From assembly GCF_014656195.1 (NCBI RefSeq), contig NZ_BNBY01000003.1, positions 275,908 through 339,907 on the forward strand: a stretch of DNA of 64,000 bases. The letters are read 5' to 3'. Of the stretch, positions 16,950 through 28,750 are shown in pieces. Source of the DNA: Kitasatospora xanthocidica (GTDB taxonomy: Bacteria; Actinomycetota; Actinomycetes; Streptomycetales; Streptomycetaceae). A program made the position numbers and the translations under genes. The notes under the pieces were generated by a model. The model was not told where the DNA came from. It did no database searches and saw only the letters and a program-made list of their open reading frames with translations. Numbering within the stretch: position 1 is the stretch's first letter; each line of letters starts with the position of its first letter.

Positions 16950-17483
16950 TCAACCGCCCCGCCCCCTACCAGAACCCCTGGCCCACGCTCCCCCAGCCAC
17001 CGTCGGGTCCGGCTCGCCCGGGCGAACCTCCGGGCGTCCCCGGACCGCGCGATCCGTGAGCCGGCCGGGCGGCAGTGACAGGTCCGCCCACACGGCCTTG
17101 CCTCCGTTGAGGGGGTAGTGCCCCCAGCGCACGGCCAGGCGTTCCACGATCATCAGCCCGTAGCCGCCGTGCCCGGCCGGCCGGTGTCCGGCGCGGCGCG
17201 GCGGCTCGGGGCTCGGGTCGGTGACCGTGACGCGCAGCCGGGCGCCGTGCTGGGTGAGGCCGAGGTCGCAGGGGCCGTCGGCGTGGCGTACGGCGTTGGT
17301 GACGAGTTCGGCCGTGACCAGCAGGACGTCGTCGGATGCGGCGGGCGGGTCGGCGAGGTGCCGGTCCCGTACGAACCGGCGGGTGAAGGCGATGGCGTCG
17401 CTGACGCAGTACGGATTGCCGTCGGTGTCGAGGGTGAGCCGGCGCTGGTGGTGGGAGGCCGCAGGGGCGGGGGTGGGACACAT
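16950..17483 (-). CDS. RsbW-like ATP-binding protein (anti-sigma kinase family)
   Basis: A 177-residue HATPase_c_2 protein. The N box is DDVLLVTAELVTNAVRHADG (about 48-67), followed by LRVTVTDPSPEPPR and the glycine-rich lid GHGGYGLMIVERLAVRWG. Proteins of this class act either as anti-sigma factors/kinases in partner switching or as stand-alone Streptomyces regulators. Its stop lies 75 bp from the convergent DUF1259 gene. Its start is 97 bp downstream of the STAS gene on the same strand, so STAS and ATPase may be cotranscribed and form a switch pair. The C-terminal 35 residues are low complexity (Pro/Gly/Arg-rich). No strong ribosome site is visible before ATG 17483. Confidence 0.83.
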   Translation of the reverse strand: MCPTPAPAASHHQRRLTLDTDGNPYCVSDAIAFTRRFVRDRHLADPPAASDDVLLVTAELVTNAVRHADGPCDLGLTQHGARLRVTVTDPSPEPPRRAGHRPAGHGGYGLMIVERLAVRWGHYPLNGGKAVWADLSLPPGRLTDRAVRGRPEVRPGEPDPTVAGGAWARGSGRGRGG

Positions 17484-17580
17484 GGAAGGACCCGGCCTGT
17501 CCGGAGCTTCTTCGTGGTCGGGCGTGTGCCCCGCTCCGATCCGCCCAAACCGTTCCGTGCGGAGGGTTCAGTGCGGAGCT

Positions 17581-17949
17581 TCAGCGCGGCGCGGCGGGCG
17601 GCCGCAGGCTGTGGCGGACGGCCTGTTCGGCGGTGGCACGGACCGGGAAGAGCGGGGCGGTCTCGGTGATCTCCAGGACCCGGCGCACCATGTCGCTCGG
17701 CGCCACCAGGACCAGTGCGGTCGGTCGGCCGAGTGTCCGTTGTCGCAGCGTGAGCAGGAGGTTGAGGCCGGTGGAGGTGAACAGTTCCACCCGGGAGAGG
17801 TCGACCGCGAGGACGGAGGGTGCCCGGTCGAGGGCGGCGTTCAGCGCGTGTGCGGCGATCGGTTCGCTGTCCATGGTCACGTCGCCCGCCAGGGCGCAGA
17901 CGAGCGCGTCCCCGATGGCCACGGTGTCACTCTTGAGACGGACGGACAT
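17581..17949 (-). CDS. STAS-domain anti-anti-sigma factor
   Basis: A 122-residue single STAS domain. The conserved phosphorylation region reads LSRVELFTSTGLNLLLTL (around 58-75), in which the Ser of STG is the residue normally phosphorylated by an RsbW-type kinase. ATG 17949 is chosen because GAAGGAG lies eight bases upstream; longer in-frame starts extend into the promoter. The promoter is readable on the minus strand: -35 TTGACA (18000-18005), 16-bp spacer, -10 GAGGAT (17978-17983), leaving a leader of about 22 bases. It probably works with the adjacent RsbW-like ATPase. The target sigma factor is not indicated, though one is encoded 9 kb away. Confidence 0.88.
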   Translation of the reverse strand: MSVRLKSDTVAIGDALVCALAGDVTMDSEPIAAHALNAALDRAPSVLAVDLSRVELFTSTGLNLLLTLRQRTLGRPTALVLVAPSDMVRRVLEITETAPLFPVRATAEQAVRHSLRPPAAPR

Positions 17950-17977
17950 GGGAAGGTCTCCTTCACGTACCGTTTCC

Positions 17978-18005
17978 ATCCTCACCCGCTCACCGCATAT
18001 GTCAA
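17978..18005 (-). promoter_or_regulatory. sigma70-type promoter of the STAS gene
   Basis: On the minus strand, TTGACA (18000-18005) is a perfect -35, and GAGGAT (17978-17983) is a fair -10 with a 16-bp spacer. The predicted start near 17971 leaves room for the GAAGGAG ribosome site before ATG 17949. Confidence 0.6.
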
Positions 18006-18013
18006 GATTTGCG

Positions 18014-18061
18014 TGAATCGAATGTCGTGTTTTCGACACCGTGAACCGGCGGTCGTACGCT
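18014..18061 (+). promoter_or_regulatory. leaderless promoter with upstream shared 19-nt element
   Basis: TCGACA (18033-18038), a 17-bp spacer and TACGCT (18056-18061) end seven bases before GTG 18069, so the winged-helix gene is probably leaderless. Just upstream, TGAATCGAATGTCGTGTTT (18014-18032) occurs again with one mismatch before the sigma factor gene at 27674, in the same orientation relative to the gene. It also contains a 5-bp inverted repeat (TGTCG/CGACA, about 18022-18038). Confidence 0.55.
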
Positions 18062-18068
18062 GAGAGAC

Positions 18069-18416
18069 GTGGAGAACGGCACCGCTCCGGGTGGGTCGTG
18101 GACCTTCCTGACCAACCACGCCCGCGTGCTCGTCCAGATCGCGCGCGACCCCGGCATCCGGGTCCGCGACATCGCCGCGCGCTGCCTGCTCACCGAGCGG
18201 GCCGTCCAGCGCATCATCGCGGATCTCGAAGAGGCCGAGTACCTCTCCCACGAACGCCGCGGACGCGCGAACCACTACCACGTCATCGACGGCAAGCAGC
18301 TGCGGCACCCGGCCGACAGCGGCCCCACGATCGCCGAACTCCTCGCCACCCTGCTGCGCTCGTCGACCGACGGCACTGCCGCGGCCCCGGCGGCCGGGCC
18401 GGGCGACGCGGCCTGA
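18069..18416 (+). CDS. small winged-helix transcriptional regulator
   Basis: A 115-residue DNA-binding protein. The helix-turn-helix reads IRVRDIAARCLLTERAVQRI (residues 30-49) and the wing is EYLSHERRGRANHYHV. This is the MarR/ArsR-like fold found in many stand-alone actinomycete regulators. An Ala-rich tail follows. It is divergent from the STAS gene across 119 bp, in which both promoters can be read. The start codon is GTG 18069. The near absence of a ribosome site and the position of the -10 point to leaderless translation. Effector and targets are unknown; control of the neighbouring STAS/ATPase pair is an inference. Confidence 0.78.
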   Translation: MENGTAPGGSWTFLTNHARVLVQIARDPGIRVRDIAARCLLTERAVQRIIADLEEAEYLSHERRGRANHYHVIDGKQLRHPADSGPTIAELLATLLRSSTDGTAAAPAAGPGDAA

Positions 18417-18429
18417 ACCGGGCGCGCGG

Positions 18430-18852
18430 TCAGTCCGTGTCGCGGAACCAGGCGAGGGCGGTGTCGATGTCGAGGTGGTCGGGCTCCGATCCGGCGGGCA
18501 CCAGCGTGAAGGCGTCCGCGAGGAAGGCGGTGACGGCGGCCTCCGGGGCGCTGAGCACGGCCTGGCCGTCCGGGCTCCGCAGGGTGATGAGGACTTCACC
18601 GGCGGTTCCCGGCCTGACCTTGACGTCGCCGTTGCCGGCCGGGGCGTGGCGGCCCTCGTTCAGCAGGTCGCGACTGAAGTACCAGCACACCTCGGCGTCG
18701 GGGCCGGTGCAGCCGCACGGGGTCAGCGGAAACACCAGACACGCCGCGTAGGGAAGGGCGGTGTCGAAGCGGAGTTCCACGTCCACCGGCAGATCGGGCA
18801 GCGGGCTGTCGGGGAACGTGACGGGCATCGGGCGGACAGCGGACTTCTGCAT
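18430..18852 (-). CDS. SsgA-like sporulation/cell-division protein (SALP)
   Basis: A 140-residue member of the SsgA/SsgB family, which is confined to morphologically complex actinomycetes and controls septum placement and peptidoglycan remodelling in sporulation. Family blocks seen are VDVELRFDTALPYAACLVF, WYFSRDLLNEGRHAPAGNGDVKVRPG and LRSPDGQAVLSAPEAAVTAFLADAFTLVP. Length is normal. An AGGAGGG ribosome site lies nine bases before ATG 18852. It ends 13 bp from the convergent winged-helix gene. Which SALP subfamily it belongs to cannot be decided here. Its presence inside a stress-sigma block fits developmental regulation. Confidence 0.9.
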   Translation of the reverse strand: MQKSAVRPMPVTFPDSPLPDLPVDVELRFDTALPYAACLVFPLTPCGCTGPDAEVCWYFSRDLLNEGRHAPAGNGDVKVRPGTAGEVLITLRSPDGQAVLSAPEAAVTAFLADAFTLVPAGSEPDHLDIDTALAWFRDTD

Positions 18853-19023
18853 CGGGTCGCCCTCCTGCGACGGTGGTGCGCGCCGGCCCGGGCGGACCGA
18901 CGTGTGTCAACGGCGCCTACCCGTCGCCGCGCATGCCAGTCGGCGGGTCCGGAATCTCCACAACTCCCATGCGTCCGGCGCACGTTGCCCGCCACACCCG
19001 CGCCGTCCGGCCCGGTCCGCCGG

Positions 19024-19800
19024 TCAGGGCTCCTGGCGGGCCCGGACGACGGCGCTCCCGACCAGCGCGCCGCCGTAGACGGTGTAGCCGACGCCGATCA
19101 GCCACGTCTGGACGACCAGCACCGTGCCGACGGTGCCGTAGGAGATGGCGTTGGACACCAGCAGCGGCGCGAAGACCACCCGGGAGAACAGCCGGAGGCC
19201 GGCCAGCGCCGCCATCGTCGCGACGGCTCCCGGCAGCAGGTCCCGCGGCGGGACGCGGCCGGCGAGCAGCAGCCGCTGGAGCCACCAGAACAGCAGGACA
19301 CCGCCGACGGTCGTCGCGACGATCCGGAAGGTCGGCTGGACGGTCGAGTGGCGCCAGAACGTGCCGCTCCAGGCCGCCAGCACGATGTAGCCGGTCAGCC
19401 CGGCCAGGCCGAGGGCCTGGCGCCAGATCGCGTGCCACGGCCCGCGGTCGAGCTGCCAGATGCGCTCGTACACGCCCTGGACGGCGGCCATCAGGGAGAC
19501 CCCGAAGACGGCCAGCGCGGCCAGGCCGAAGCCCGTGGTGGTGCTGAGTACCTGGCCGCGGGAGACGAAGAGCCGGTGGACGGCGGTGGCGCCCTCGCCG
19601 GTGAGGCCGAGGCCGTCGGTGATCCACTCGGCGATGCCGCTGCCGCGCGAGGGGAAGGCGGCCGCGATGACGATCAGCAGCGGGACGAGCGTCACGAAGA
19701 ACAGCGCCGCGAACGCCATCGACCGCTGGAGCAGTTCGATGGTGCGGCCCTGCCCCCACACACCCTTGACCGTCGCCCGCAGGACCCGCCACGTACGCAC
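19024..19800 (-). CDS. YihY/BrkB-family integral membrane protein
   Basis: A 258-residue protein with about six transmembrane helices and the YihY/virulence factor BrkB (formerly ribonuclease BN) pattern: FFVTLVPLLIVIAAAFP, the Gly/Pro-rich RRSTV-like region (WRHSTVQPTFRIVATTVGG), LLPGAVATMAALAGLRLFS and SYGTVGTVLVVQTWLIGVGY. It is slightly shorter than the usual 280-320 residues and has a short cytoplasmic N-terminus. Function in this family is unsettled; transport or envelope roles are proposed. It lies between the SsgA-like gene and the PP2C phosphatase, all on the minus strand with gaps of over 140 bp. Confidence 0.85.
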   Translation of the reverse strand: MRTWRVLRATVKGVWGQGRTIELLQRSMAFAALFFVTLVPLLIVIAAAFPSRGSGIAEWITDGLGLTGEGATAVHRLFVSRGQVLSTTTGFGLAALAVFGVSLMAAVQGVYERIWQLDRGPWHAIWRQALGLAGLTGYIVLAAWSGTFWRHSTVQPTFRIVATTVGGVLLFWWLQRLLLAGRVPPRDLLPGAVATMAALAGLRLFSRVVFAPLLVSNAISYGTVGTVLVVQTWLIGVGYTVYGGALVGSAVVRARQEP

Positions 19801-19943
19801 GGCCGCTCACCCGGGTGCGCCGTGCGGCGACGGTCGGTTCATGGTCACTGGATCCTCACTGCGCCGGGTGCCCGTTGCCGGATCTGAGCCCTCAGGATGC
19901 CACCGGGGGCCGCACGCGACGACCCGGCGGCGCGGTGTGAGGG

Positions 19944-22276
19944 CTACTCCAGCACGGGCTTTGCCAGCTGAACGGCGACCAGGCAGGTGTCGTCGTCGGT
20001 GTCGGCCGGGCTGAGTTCCAGCAGGCGGTCGAGGTACCGCTCCAGGTCGGGGCCGGGCGCGCCGGCGGCGCGGATCAGCTGGTCGACGGACTCCTCGACC
20101 GGGCGGTCCCGGCGCTCCACCAGACCGTCGGTGTAGAGCAGCAGGACGTCGCCCGGGGGCAGGTGGGCGGTGTGCTCCTCGTACCGGGCGTCCTCCAGGG
20201 CGCCGAGCAGGATGCCGTGCGGCAGCGGCAGCACGTGGGCGCCGTCCGGTCCGACCAGGATCGGCGGCAGGTGGCCGGCCCGCGCCCAGCGCAGCCCGCC
20301 GTCGGCCTGGTCGAGCAGCACGCAGACGGCCGTGGCGGTGACATGGCCCGGTTCGCGCAGGGCGATCGTGTTGGCCCACTCCAGCAGCCGGGCCGGGCCG
20401 GCCCCGGTGACCGCGAGGCCGCGCAGCGCGTGCCGCAGCGCGACCATGCCGGTGGCGGCGAACACGCCGTGCCCGGCGACGTCCCCGACGGCGAGCAGCA
20501 CGCGCTGGTCGGGCAGCGGCAGCACGTCGTACCAGTCGCCGCCGACCCGGTCCCGCTTCGCGGCCGGGCGGTAGCGGACGGCGGCGCGCAGGCCGGTGGC
20601 GCCGAGCGGGGGCGGTGCCGCGGGCAGGATGGCCTGCTGGAGCCGCAGGGCGAGCCGCTCGCCCTCGGCCGCCTCCTGTTCGGAGTCGGCGAGACGCGCC
20701 CGGGTGGCGCCGAGCGCGACCTCCGTCCGGTGCTGGGCGGACACGTCGTGGAAGGCGCCGCGGACGGCGCTCAGCCGGCCCTGGTCGTCGAGGACGGGCT
20801 CGGCGATCACGCGGGTGTAGCGGTGGGCGCCGTCCGGGCGGACCAGCCGGAAGACGGCGGACGCGGTCCGGTGCCGGTGGCGGACGGTGTCCAGCAGGCG
20901 CCGGATCGCGGGCTCGTCGTCGGGGTGGGTGTGCCGGGCGAGCCGGGCCAGCGGAACGGGGGCGGCGTCGGGCGGCAGCCCGTAGATCTCGCGCAGGCCG
21001 TCGCTCCAGCGGACCCGGCCGGTGTCGAGCCGCTCCTCGAAGCCCGCGACCCGGGCGAGCCGCTGGGCCTGCCGCAGCAGGTCGGTCTCCTCCTCCGCGT
21101 CACCCTGCCCGGGCTCGGGCTGCCAGCCGACCAGCAGCCGGTCACCGTACGGGGCGGCGGTGAGCAGGACGGTGGCGGGAACGGCGAGGACGTCCCGCTG
21201 GGCGAGGGCGTCCCGCCGGAAGACCAGTCGCACCCGCTCGCCGGGCAGTGGGGCCCCGGTCTCGTGCACCCTGAGCAGCCGTTCGAAGAGGCCGGCGGCA
21301 CAGGCGACCGGATAGGCCTCCAGCAGCGAGGTGCCCTCCAGCGCGTCCTGCGGGCGGCCCAGCGGATCGTGGAAGTGCGCGTTGGCCCGCACGATCGTGA
21401 AGTCGTCGACCTGACCCCGGCGGACGACCGGCTCCAGCAGCAGGGCCGGGGTGGGCAGGCCTTCGAGGAGAGCGGTGTCCTCGTCGGCGGACGGGGCAGG
21501 GGTCCGGGCCTCGGCCAGGAGGGTCGCGCAGAGGTCGGCGAGGGCGTAGAGCCGGCGGCGCTGGAGCCCGCCGAGCGCCGGGGCGGGGCCGGGCACGGGC
21601 CACAGCAGCTCCAGCGCGCCCTGCCGGCGGCCCCCGACGAGGAGGGGGAGGACGGCCCTGGCCGAACCGGCGCCCACCGAGGGGCCGTCGCTCCCCGGGT
21701 CGCCGGGCCACAGCTCCGGCCCGCCTCCGACGACGCGCTGGGCCGGGGTGGGGACGCCGGGCGGGACGCGGCTCCAGGCGGCGGCCTCGGCGGCGGGCAG
21801 CCCGGCGTGCGCGGCGAGGGCGAGCGCGCCGCCCGGCAGGCGCTGCCACAGGGCGACGGCGTGGACGCCGAGCGCGCGTCCCGTCTGCTCCAGGACGGCT
21901 TCGGCGGCGCGTCGCGGGTCGGGGAGGGCGGCGAGCGCGGGGGTCAGCGGCGCCGAAGCGGGCTCCCCCGCGGGTGACGCGGGTTCGGGCTCCCCGGCAG
22001 GTTGCTCGGGCGGTGGGCCGGGCGCTGGCCCCGCCACGCCGGCGATGTCGGCGGCCAGGGCGACGACCGGTACGCCGGCCTCCCGGGCGAGCCGGGCGAG
22101 GTGGGCGGCGGCCTCGGCGGGGAGCACGCCGAGGCGCTCGGCCAGCATCCCCGTGGCGAGGTCCACGACGGCCCGGCCGCGCTCCCCGGCCCGCGTCCGG
22201 GCGGCGGCGTCCTGGAGCCGGCGGACGGTTTCGGCGAGGGCCCGGGCCGTACCGTCACCGGGCTCGTGCCCGGCGG

Positions 22277-22280
<4 letters not shown>
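19944..22280 (-). CDS. ANTAR-GAF-PAS-PP2C (SpoIIE/RsbU-type) serine phosphatase
   Basis: A 778-residue phosphatase that would dephosphorylate a STAS anti-anti-sigma factor. The N-terminus (about 20-75: RGRAVVDLATGMLAERLGV followed by Leu/Ala-rich helices) looks like an ANTAR RNA-binding domain. A GAF-like region (about 120-240), a second input region, and a PAS domain (about 425-530, with YGLPPDAAPVPLARLARHTHPDDEPAIRRLL) follow. PP2C occupies about 555-775 (GGDWYDVLPLPDQRVLLAVGDVAGHG, then LLLYTDGLVERRDRPVEES, then DDTCLVAVQL), including the metal-binding aspartates. The GTG start overlaps the stop of the upstream hybrid kinase as GTGA, so the two are translationally coupled. RNA binding by the ANTAR part is inference. 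Confidence 0.86.
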
Positions 22281-26092
<3,812 letters not shown>

Positions 26093-26254
26093 CCGTCCCA
26101 CCACCCGAATCGATCACACGGCCGGGGTGCCCCGACCGGGCGCCCCGACCCCGAGGGCGGCGGCGGGCCGCCGCCCTGTTCCACTGTGCCACCGGATCGC
26201 AGCGGGTGGCAGACGGCGGCAGAGGGCGGCAGAGGGCGGCAGGCAGGACGGGTG

Positions 26255-26611
26255 TCAGCCCGGCACGGTGTCGCGGATCGGAAACGCGTCCGTCACGCCG
26301 GTCAGTTCGAGCATCCGCAGCACCAGGGGCTGCGGACGGGCGAGTTCGATGCGACTGCCCTCGACCGCCGCGCGGTCCCGGGCGCGGAGCAGGGCGTTGA
26401 GTCCGGTGGAGTCGCAGAACTCCAGCCCGGCGCAGTCGATCACCACCACCGTCGCCGGCCCGGCGAGCGCCCGGCCGAGGGCCGCTTCGAACCCGGCGAC
26501 CGTGTCCAGGTCGAGCTCCCCGTACGGGGCGAGCACGGTGCCTTCCGCCCACGGCTCGGCCTGGACGGTGAAGCCCTCCTGGTGCCGGGTCTTCGGCGGC
26601 TGGTGGGTCAT
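26255..26611 (-). CDS. STAS-domain anti-anti-sigma factor
   Basis: A 118-residue STAS protein. It has the beta-strand opening GTVLAPYGELDLDTVAGFEAAL. The phosphorylation site region is VVVIDCAGLEFCDSTGLNALLRA, with the conserved DST (Ser near position 75). AAAGGAG precedes ATG 26611. It sits between the hybrid kinase and the SigB/F-type sigma factor on the same strand, 73 bp below the sigma gene. A candidate SigB-type promoter is seen in that gap. It is a likely substrate for the PP2C phosphatase and for an RsbW-type kinase such as the one at 27903-28400. Confidence 0.9.
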   Translation of the reverse strand: MTHQPPKTRHQEGFTVQAEPWAEGTVLAPYGELDLDTVAGFEAALGRALAGPATVVVIDCAGLEFCDSTGLNALLRARDRAAVEGSRIELARPQPLVLRMLELTGVTDAFPIRDTVPG

Positions 26612-26641
26612 GGTCGCGCGCTCCTTTCGTCCCCGGCACGG

Positions 26642-26666
26642 CTATCCACTGCGGCGGGCCGGAAAC
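26642..26666 (-). promoter_or_regulatory. possible SigB-type promoter before the STAS gene
   Basis: On the minus strand GTTT (26663-26666), a 15-base spacer and GGATAG (26642-26647) approximate the Streptomyces SigB-family pattern GNNT-N14-16-GGGTAY. The expected start leaves about 20 bases of leader including the ribosome site. The -10 deviates at one position. Confidence 0.35.
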
Positions 26667-26684
26667 GTCCGGTGGGCCGGAAAT

Positions 26685-27674
26685 TCACGCGGGTGTCCCG
26701 CCGTCGCCCGTTCCCTCGGCCTCGTCCGTTCCCTCAGCCTCGCCCGTTCGCTCGGCCTCGTCCGACCCCTCGGCCTCGTCCGCCCAGCCGGGGGCGTCGC
26801 GGTCCTCCAACTGCTCGCGCAGCCGGGTGAGCGTGGCGGTGAGCAGCCGGGAGACGTGCATCTGGGAGACGCCGATGCGTTCGGCGATCTGGGACTGGGT
26901 CCACCCGTCCCAGAAGCGGAGCTTGAGCACGGTCTGCTCGCGGCGCGGCAGATGGGCGAGCAGCGGCCGGACGGCGGTGCGGAAGTCGGCGAGGTCGATG
27001 CCGGGGTCGCAGGAGCCCAGTCGGTCGAGGATCGCGCTGCCGCTCTCGTCGCTGTCCTGGTCGCGCAGCGCGTCCAGGGAGTCGGGGCGGTAGACACGGC
27101 CGGCGATCAGGCCCTCGACGACCTGGTCCTCGGTGAGGTCGAGGGCCTCGGCGATCTCGTCGGGGTGCGGGAGGCGGCCGAGCTCCTGCTCCAGCCGGTC
27201 CGAGCCGCGGGCCACGGTCAGGTACAGCTCCTGCATGCTGCGCGGGACCCGTACCGGCCAGGAGGTGTCGCGGAAGAACCGCTTGATCTCGCCGGCGATG
27301 GTGGGGATGGCGTAGGTGATGAACTCGACGCCGCGCCGCGGGTCGTAGCCGTCGACGGCCTTGATCAGGCCGATCGTGCCGACCTGGAGGATGTCGTCCA
27401 TGTCCTCGGCGCGGTGGCGGAAGCGGGCGGCGATGAAGCGCACCAGCGGCATGTTGAGCTCGATGACGGTGCCGCGCACGTAGCTGTAGGCGTGGCTCTC
27501 GCGGGCGAGCCCGGCCAGGCGCTCGAACAGCGCGTCGCTGAGTTCACGCGCCTCGGACTTGCCCATCGCGCGCAGCTGCGCGTCGGTCGGGCGCGGCGGC
27601 AGGTCGGGCGGGAGACCGGACGGTGGGGCGGCCGCCCGCTCGGCCGGGCGAACGGTTTCCAGTGTGGTGCACAC
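26685..27674 (-). CDS. SigB/SigF-family (group 3) RNA polymerase sigma factor
   Basis: A 329-residue sigma factor. Region 2 reads LVRFIAARFRHRAEDMDDILQVGTIGLIKAVDGYDP with ITYAIPTIAGEIKRFFRDT; region 3 is VPRSMQELYLTVARGSDRLEQELGRLPHPDEIAEAL; region 4 is EQTVLKLRFWDGWTQSQIAERIGVSQMHVSRLL. This matches the SigB/F/G stress-sporulation group. The N-terminal extension of 30 residues is Pro/Ala-rich. The C-terminus carries an acidic repeat (DEAEGS, DEAERT, GEAEGT, DEAEGT) not typical of the group. A SigB-like GAAT-N15-GGGTAA lies within an inverted repeat 130 bp upstream, which suggests autoregulation. Nearby STAS, ATPase and PP2C genes make a complete partner-switching set. Confidence 0.93.
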   Translation of the reverse strand: MCTTLETVRPAERAAAPPSGLPPDLPPRPTDAQLRAMGKSEARELSDALFERLAGLARESHAYSYVRGTVIELNMPLVRFIAARFRHRAEDMDDILQVGTIGLIKAVDGYDPRRGVEFITYAIPTIAGEIKRFFRDTSWPVRVPRSMQELYLTVARGSDRLEQELGRLPHPDEIAEALDLTEDQVVEGLIAGRVYRPDSLDALRDQDSDESGSAILDRLGSCDPGIDLADFRTAVRPLLAHLPRREQTVLKLRFWDGWTQSQIAERIGVSQMHVSRLLTATLTRLREQLEDRDAPGWADEAEGSDEAERTGEAEGTDEAEGTGDGGTPA

Positions 27675-27800
27675 GGGTGGCTTCTCCTGGCTTCGGGGCT
27701 TTCCGAAGGACCGTGCCCGGCTTCGTCGGGCGGCGGCCCCGGTGACACCCGGCGAGGGTGCGGATGCGGCCGGCTGTGTGCCGTGGCCGCTTCAGGGGGT

Positions 27801-27837
27801 TTTTACCCGAAACACGACATTTGATTCATGTTTCGGG
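27801..27837 (-). promoter_or_regulatory. inverted repeat carrying shared 19-nt element and SigB-like promoter
   Basis: Perfect 9-bp arms CCCGAAACA (27806-27814) and TGTTTCGGG (27829-27837) are 14 bp apart. On the minus strand the segment contains TGAATCAAATGTCGTGTTT, an 18/19 match to 18014-18032. It also contains GAAT-N15-GGGTAA, fitting the SigB-type consensus, directed at the sigma gene starting at 27674. It could also act as a terminator of the upstream ATPase gene, but no U tract follows. Confidence 0.55.
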
Positions 27838-27902
27838 CGGTCTACCGACCTTTCTCCGGGCACAGGCGTGGAGAGCGCGAGGTCCGAGTCCCGGGGCACA
27901 AC

Positions 27903-28400
27903 TCAGTCCGGACGGACGGCTCGCTCCAGCGGCTCCAGCGGCTCCAACGGGGAGGGGACCTCCAGCCAGACCAGCTTCCCCTCGCCCTCGGGCAGCGAGC
28001 CCCAGGCCCGGGCGAGCCGGTCCACGACCCGCAGGCCGTGGCCGCCCGGCCGCCCGGGGTCGGTGAACGGGCGCAACCGCGGCGGGACCGGGCTCGCGTC
28101 CGTGACCTCCACCCGCAGCCGCACGCCGTTCCAGCTCAGCCGCAGCTCCCGCGGGCCGCCGGGGGCGTGCATGCACGCGTTGGTGACCAGCTCCGAGACC
28201 ATCAGCAGGACGTCGTCCGTCACGGCCGACCGCTCGCCGGTGAAGGCCGGGAGCCAGTCCCAGGACGCCAGGGCCCGGCGGCTGAAGTCCCGGGAGCGCT
28301 GCACCGCGCCCTCGCTGCCCGCCAGCACGAGCCGCCTGGTCCGGTCGGCGTCGCCCGGCACGGGGCCTTCCTGCACGGGGCCTTCCTCGGGACGCTTCAT
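27903..28400 (-). CDS. RsbW-like ATP-binding protein (anti-sigma kinase family)
   Basis: A 165-residue HATPase_c_2 protein with DDVLLMVSELVTNACMHAPGG (N box), LRVEVTDASPVPPRLRPF and the lid motif GRPGGHGLRVVDRLARAWGS. It is a candidate anti-sigma factor/kinase for the sigma factor encoded next on the same strand, or for the STAS partner beyond it. The C-terminus has a PLEPLEPLE repeat. ATG 28400 overlaps the stop of a 47-residue upstream frame as ATGA, which implies coupled translation. A GGGAGG-like site also precedes it. The N-terminus has a GPVQEGPVP duplication. Confidence 0.85.
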   Translation of the reverse strand: MKRPEEGPVQEGPVPGDADRTRRLVLAGSEGAVQRSRDFSRRALASWDWLPAFTGERSAVTDDVLLMVSELVTNACMHAPGGPRELRLSWNGVRLRVEVTDASPVPPRLRPFTDPGRPGGHGLRVVDRLARAWGSLPEGEGKLVWLEVPSPLEPLEPLERAVRPD

Positions 28401-28540
28401 ACCGGGCCCGCCTCCCGCGCGGCGCCGAAATCGGCGGCGCCGAGATCGGGGTGGATGCGCGGCACCCGGTCGGCCCCGGTGACGCGCAGGCCCGCCCGTT
28501 CCCGCTCCCCCGAGCTGGGCTCGTCCGCTGGCCGTGCCAT
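28397..28540 (-). CDS. 47-residue small protein coupled to the RsbW-like gene
   Basis: A short frame beginning at ATG 28540 with GGGAG about eight bases upstream, and ending in the ATGA overlap with the RsbW-like gene. The protein is hydrophilic, with DRVPRIHPDLGAADFGAA near the end, and has no recognisable domain or membrane segment. Coupling and the ribosome site argue that it is translated, perhaps as a leader peptide or small partner of the ATPase. Function unknown. Confidence 0.5.
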   Translation of the reverse strand: MARPADEPSSGERERAGLRVTGADRVPRIHPDLGAADFGAAREAGPV

Positions 28541-28750
28541 GGCGTGCTCCCGGTCCGGTCGTGGCGGCGTCGTGGCGTCCCGACCATCATGCCGCGCGCC
28601 CCACCTGGTCGCCCGGACGCGCACCGCCGAGCGGAACGCGGCCCCTGGCAGGGCCGGGCTCAGCAACTGCTCCTCGTCCACGCCGTCCACGCCCCGCGTT
28701 TGCCCGGCTGCACGGCGGCTACACGCCTGAGGGGGCAGGAGGCGATCACC

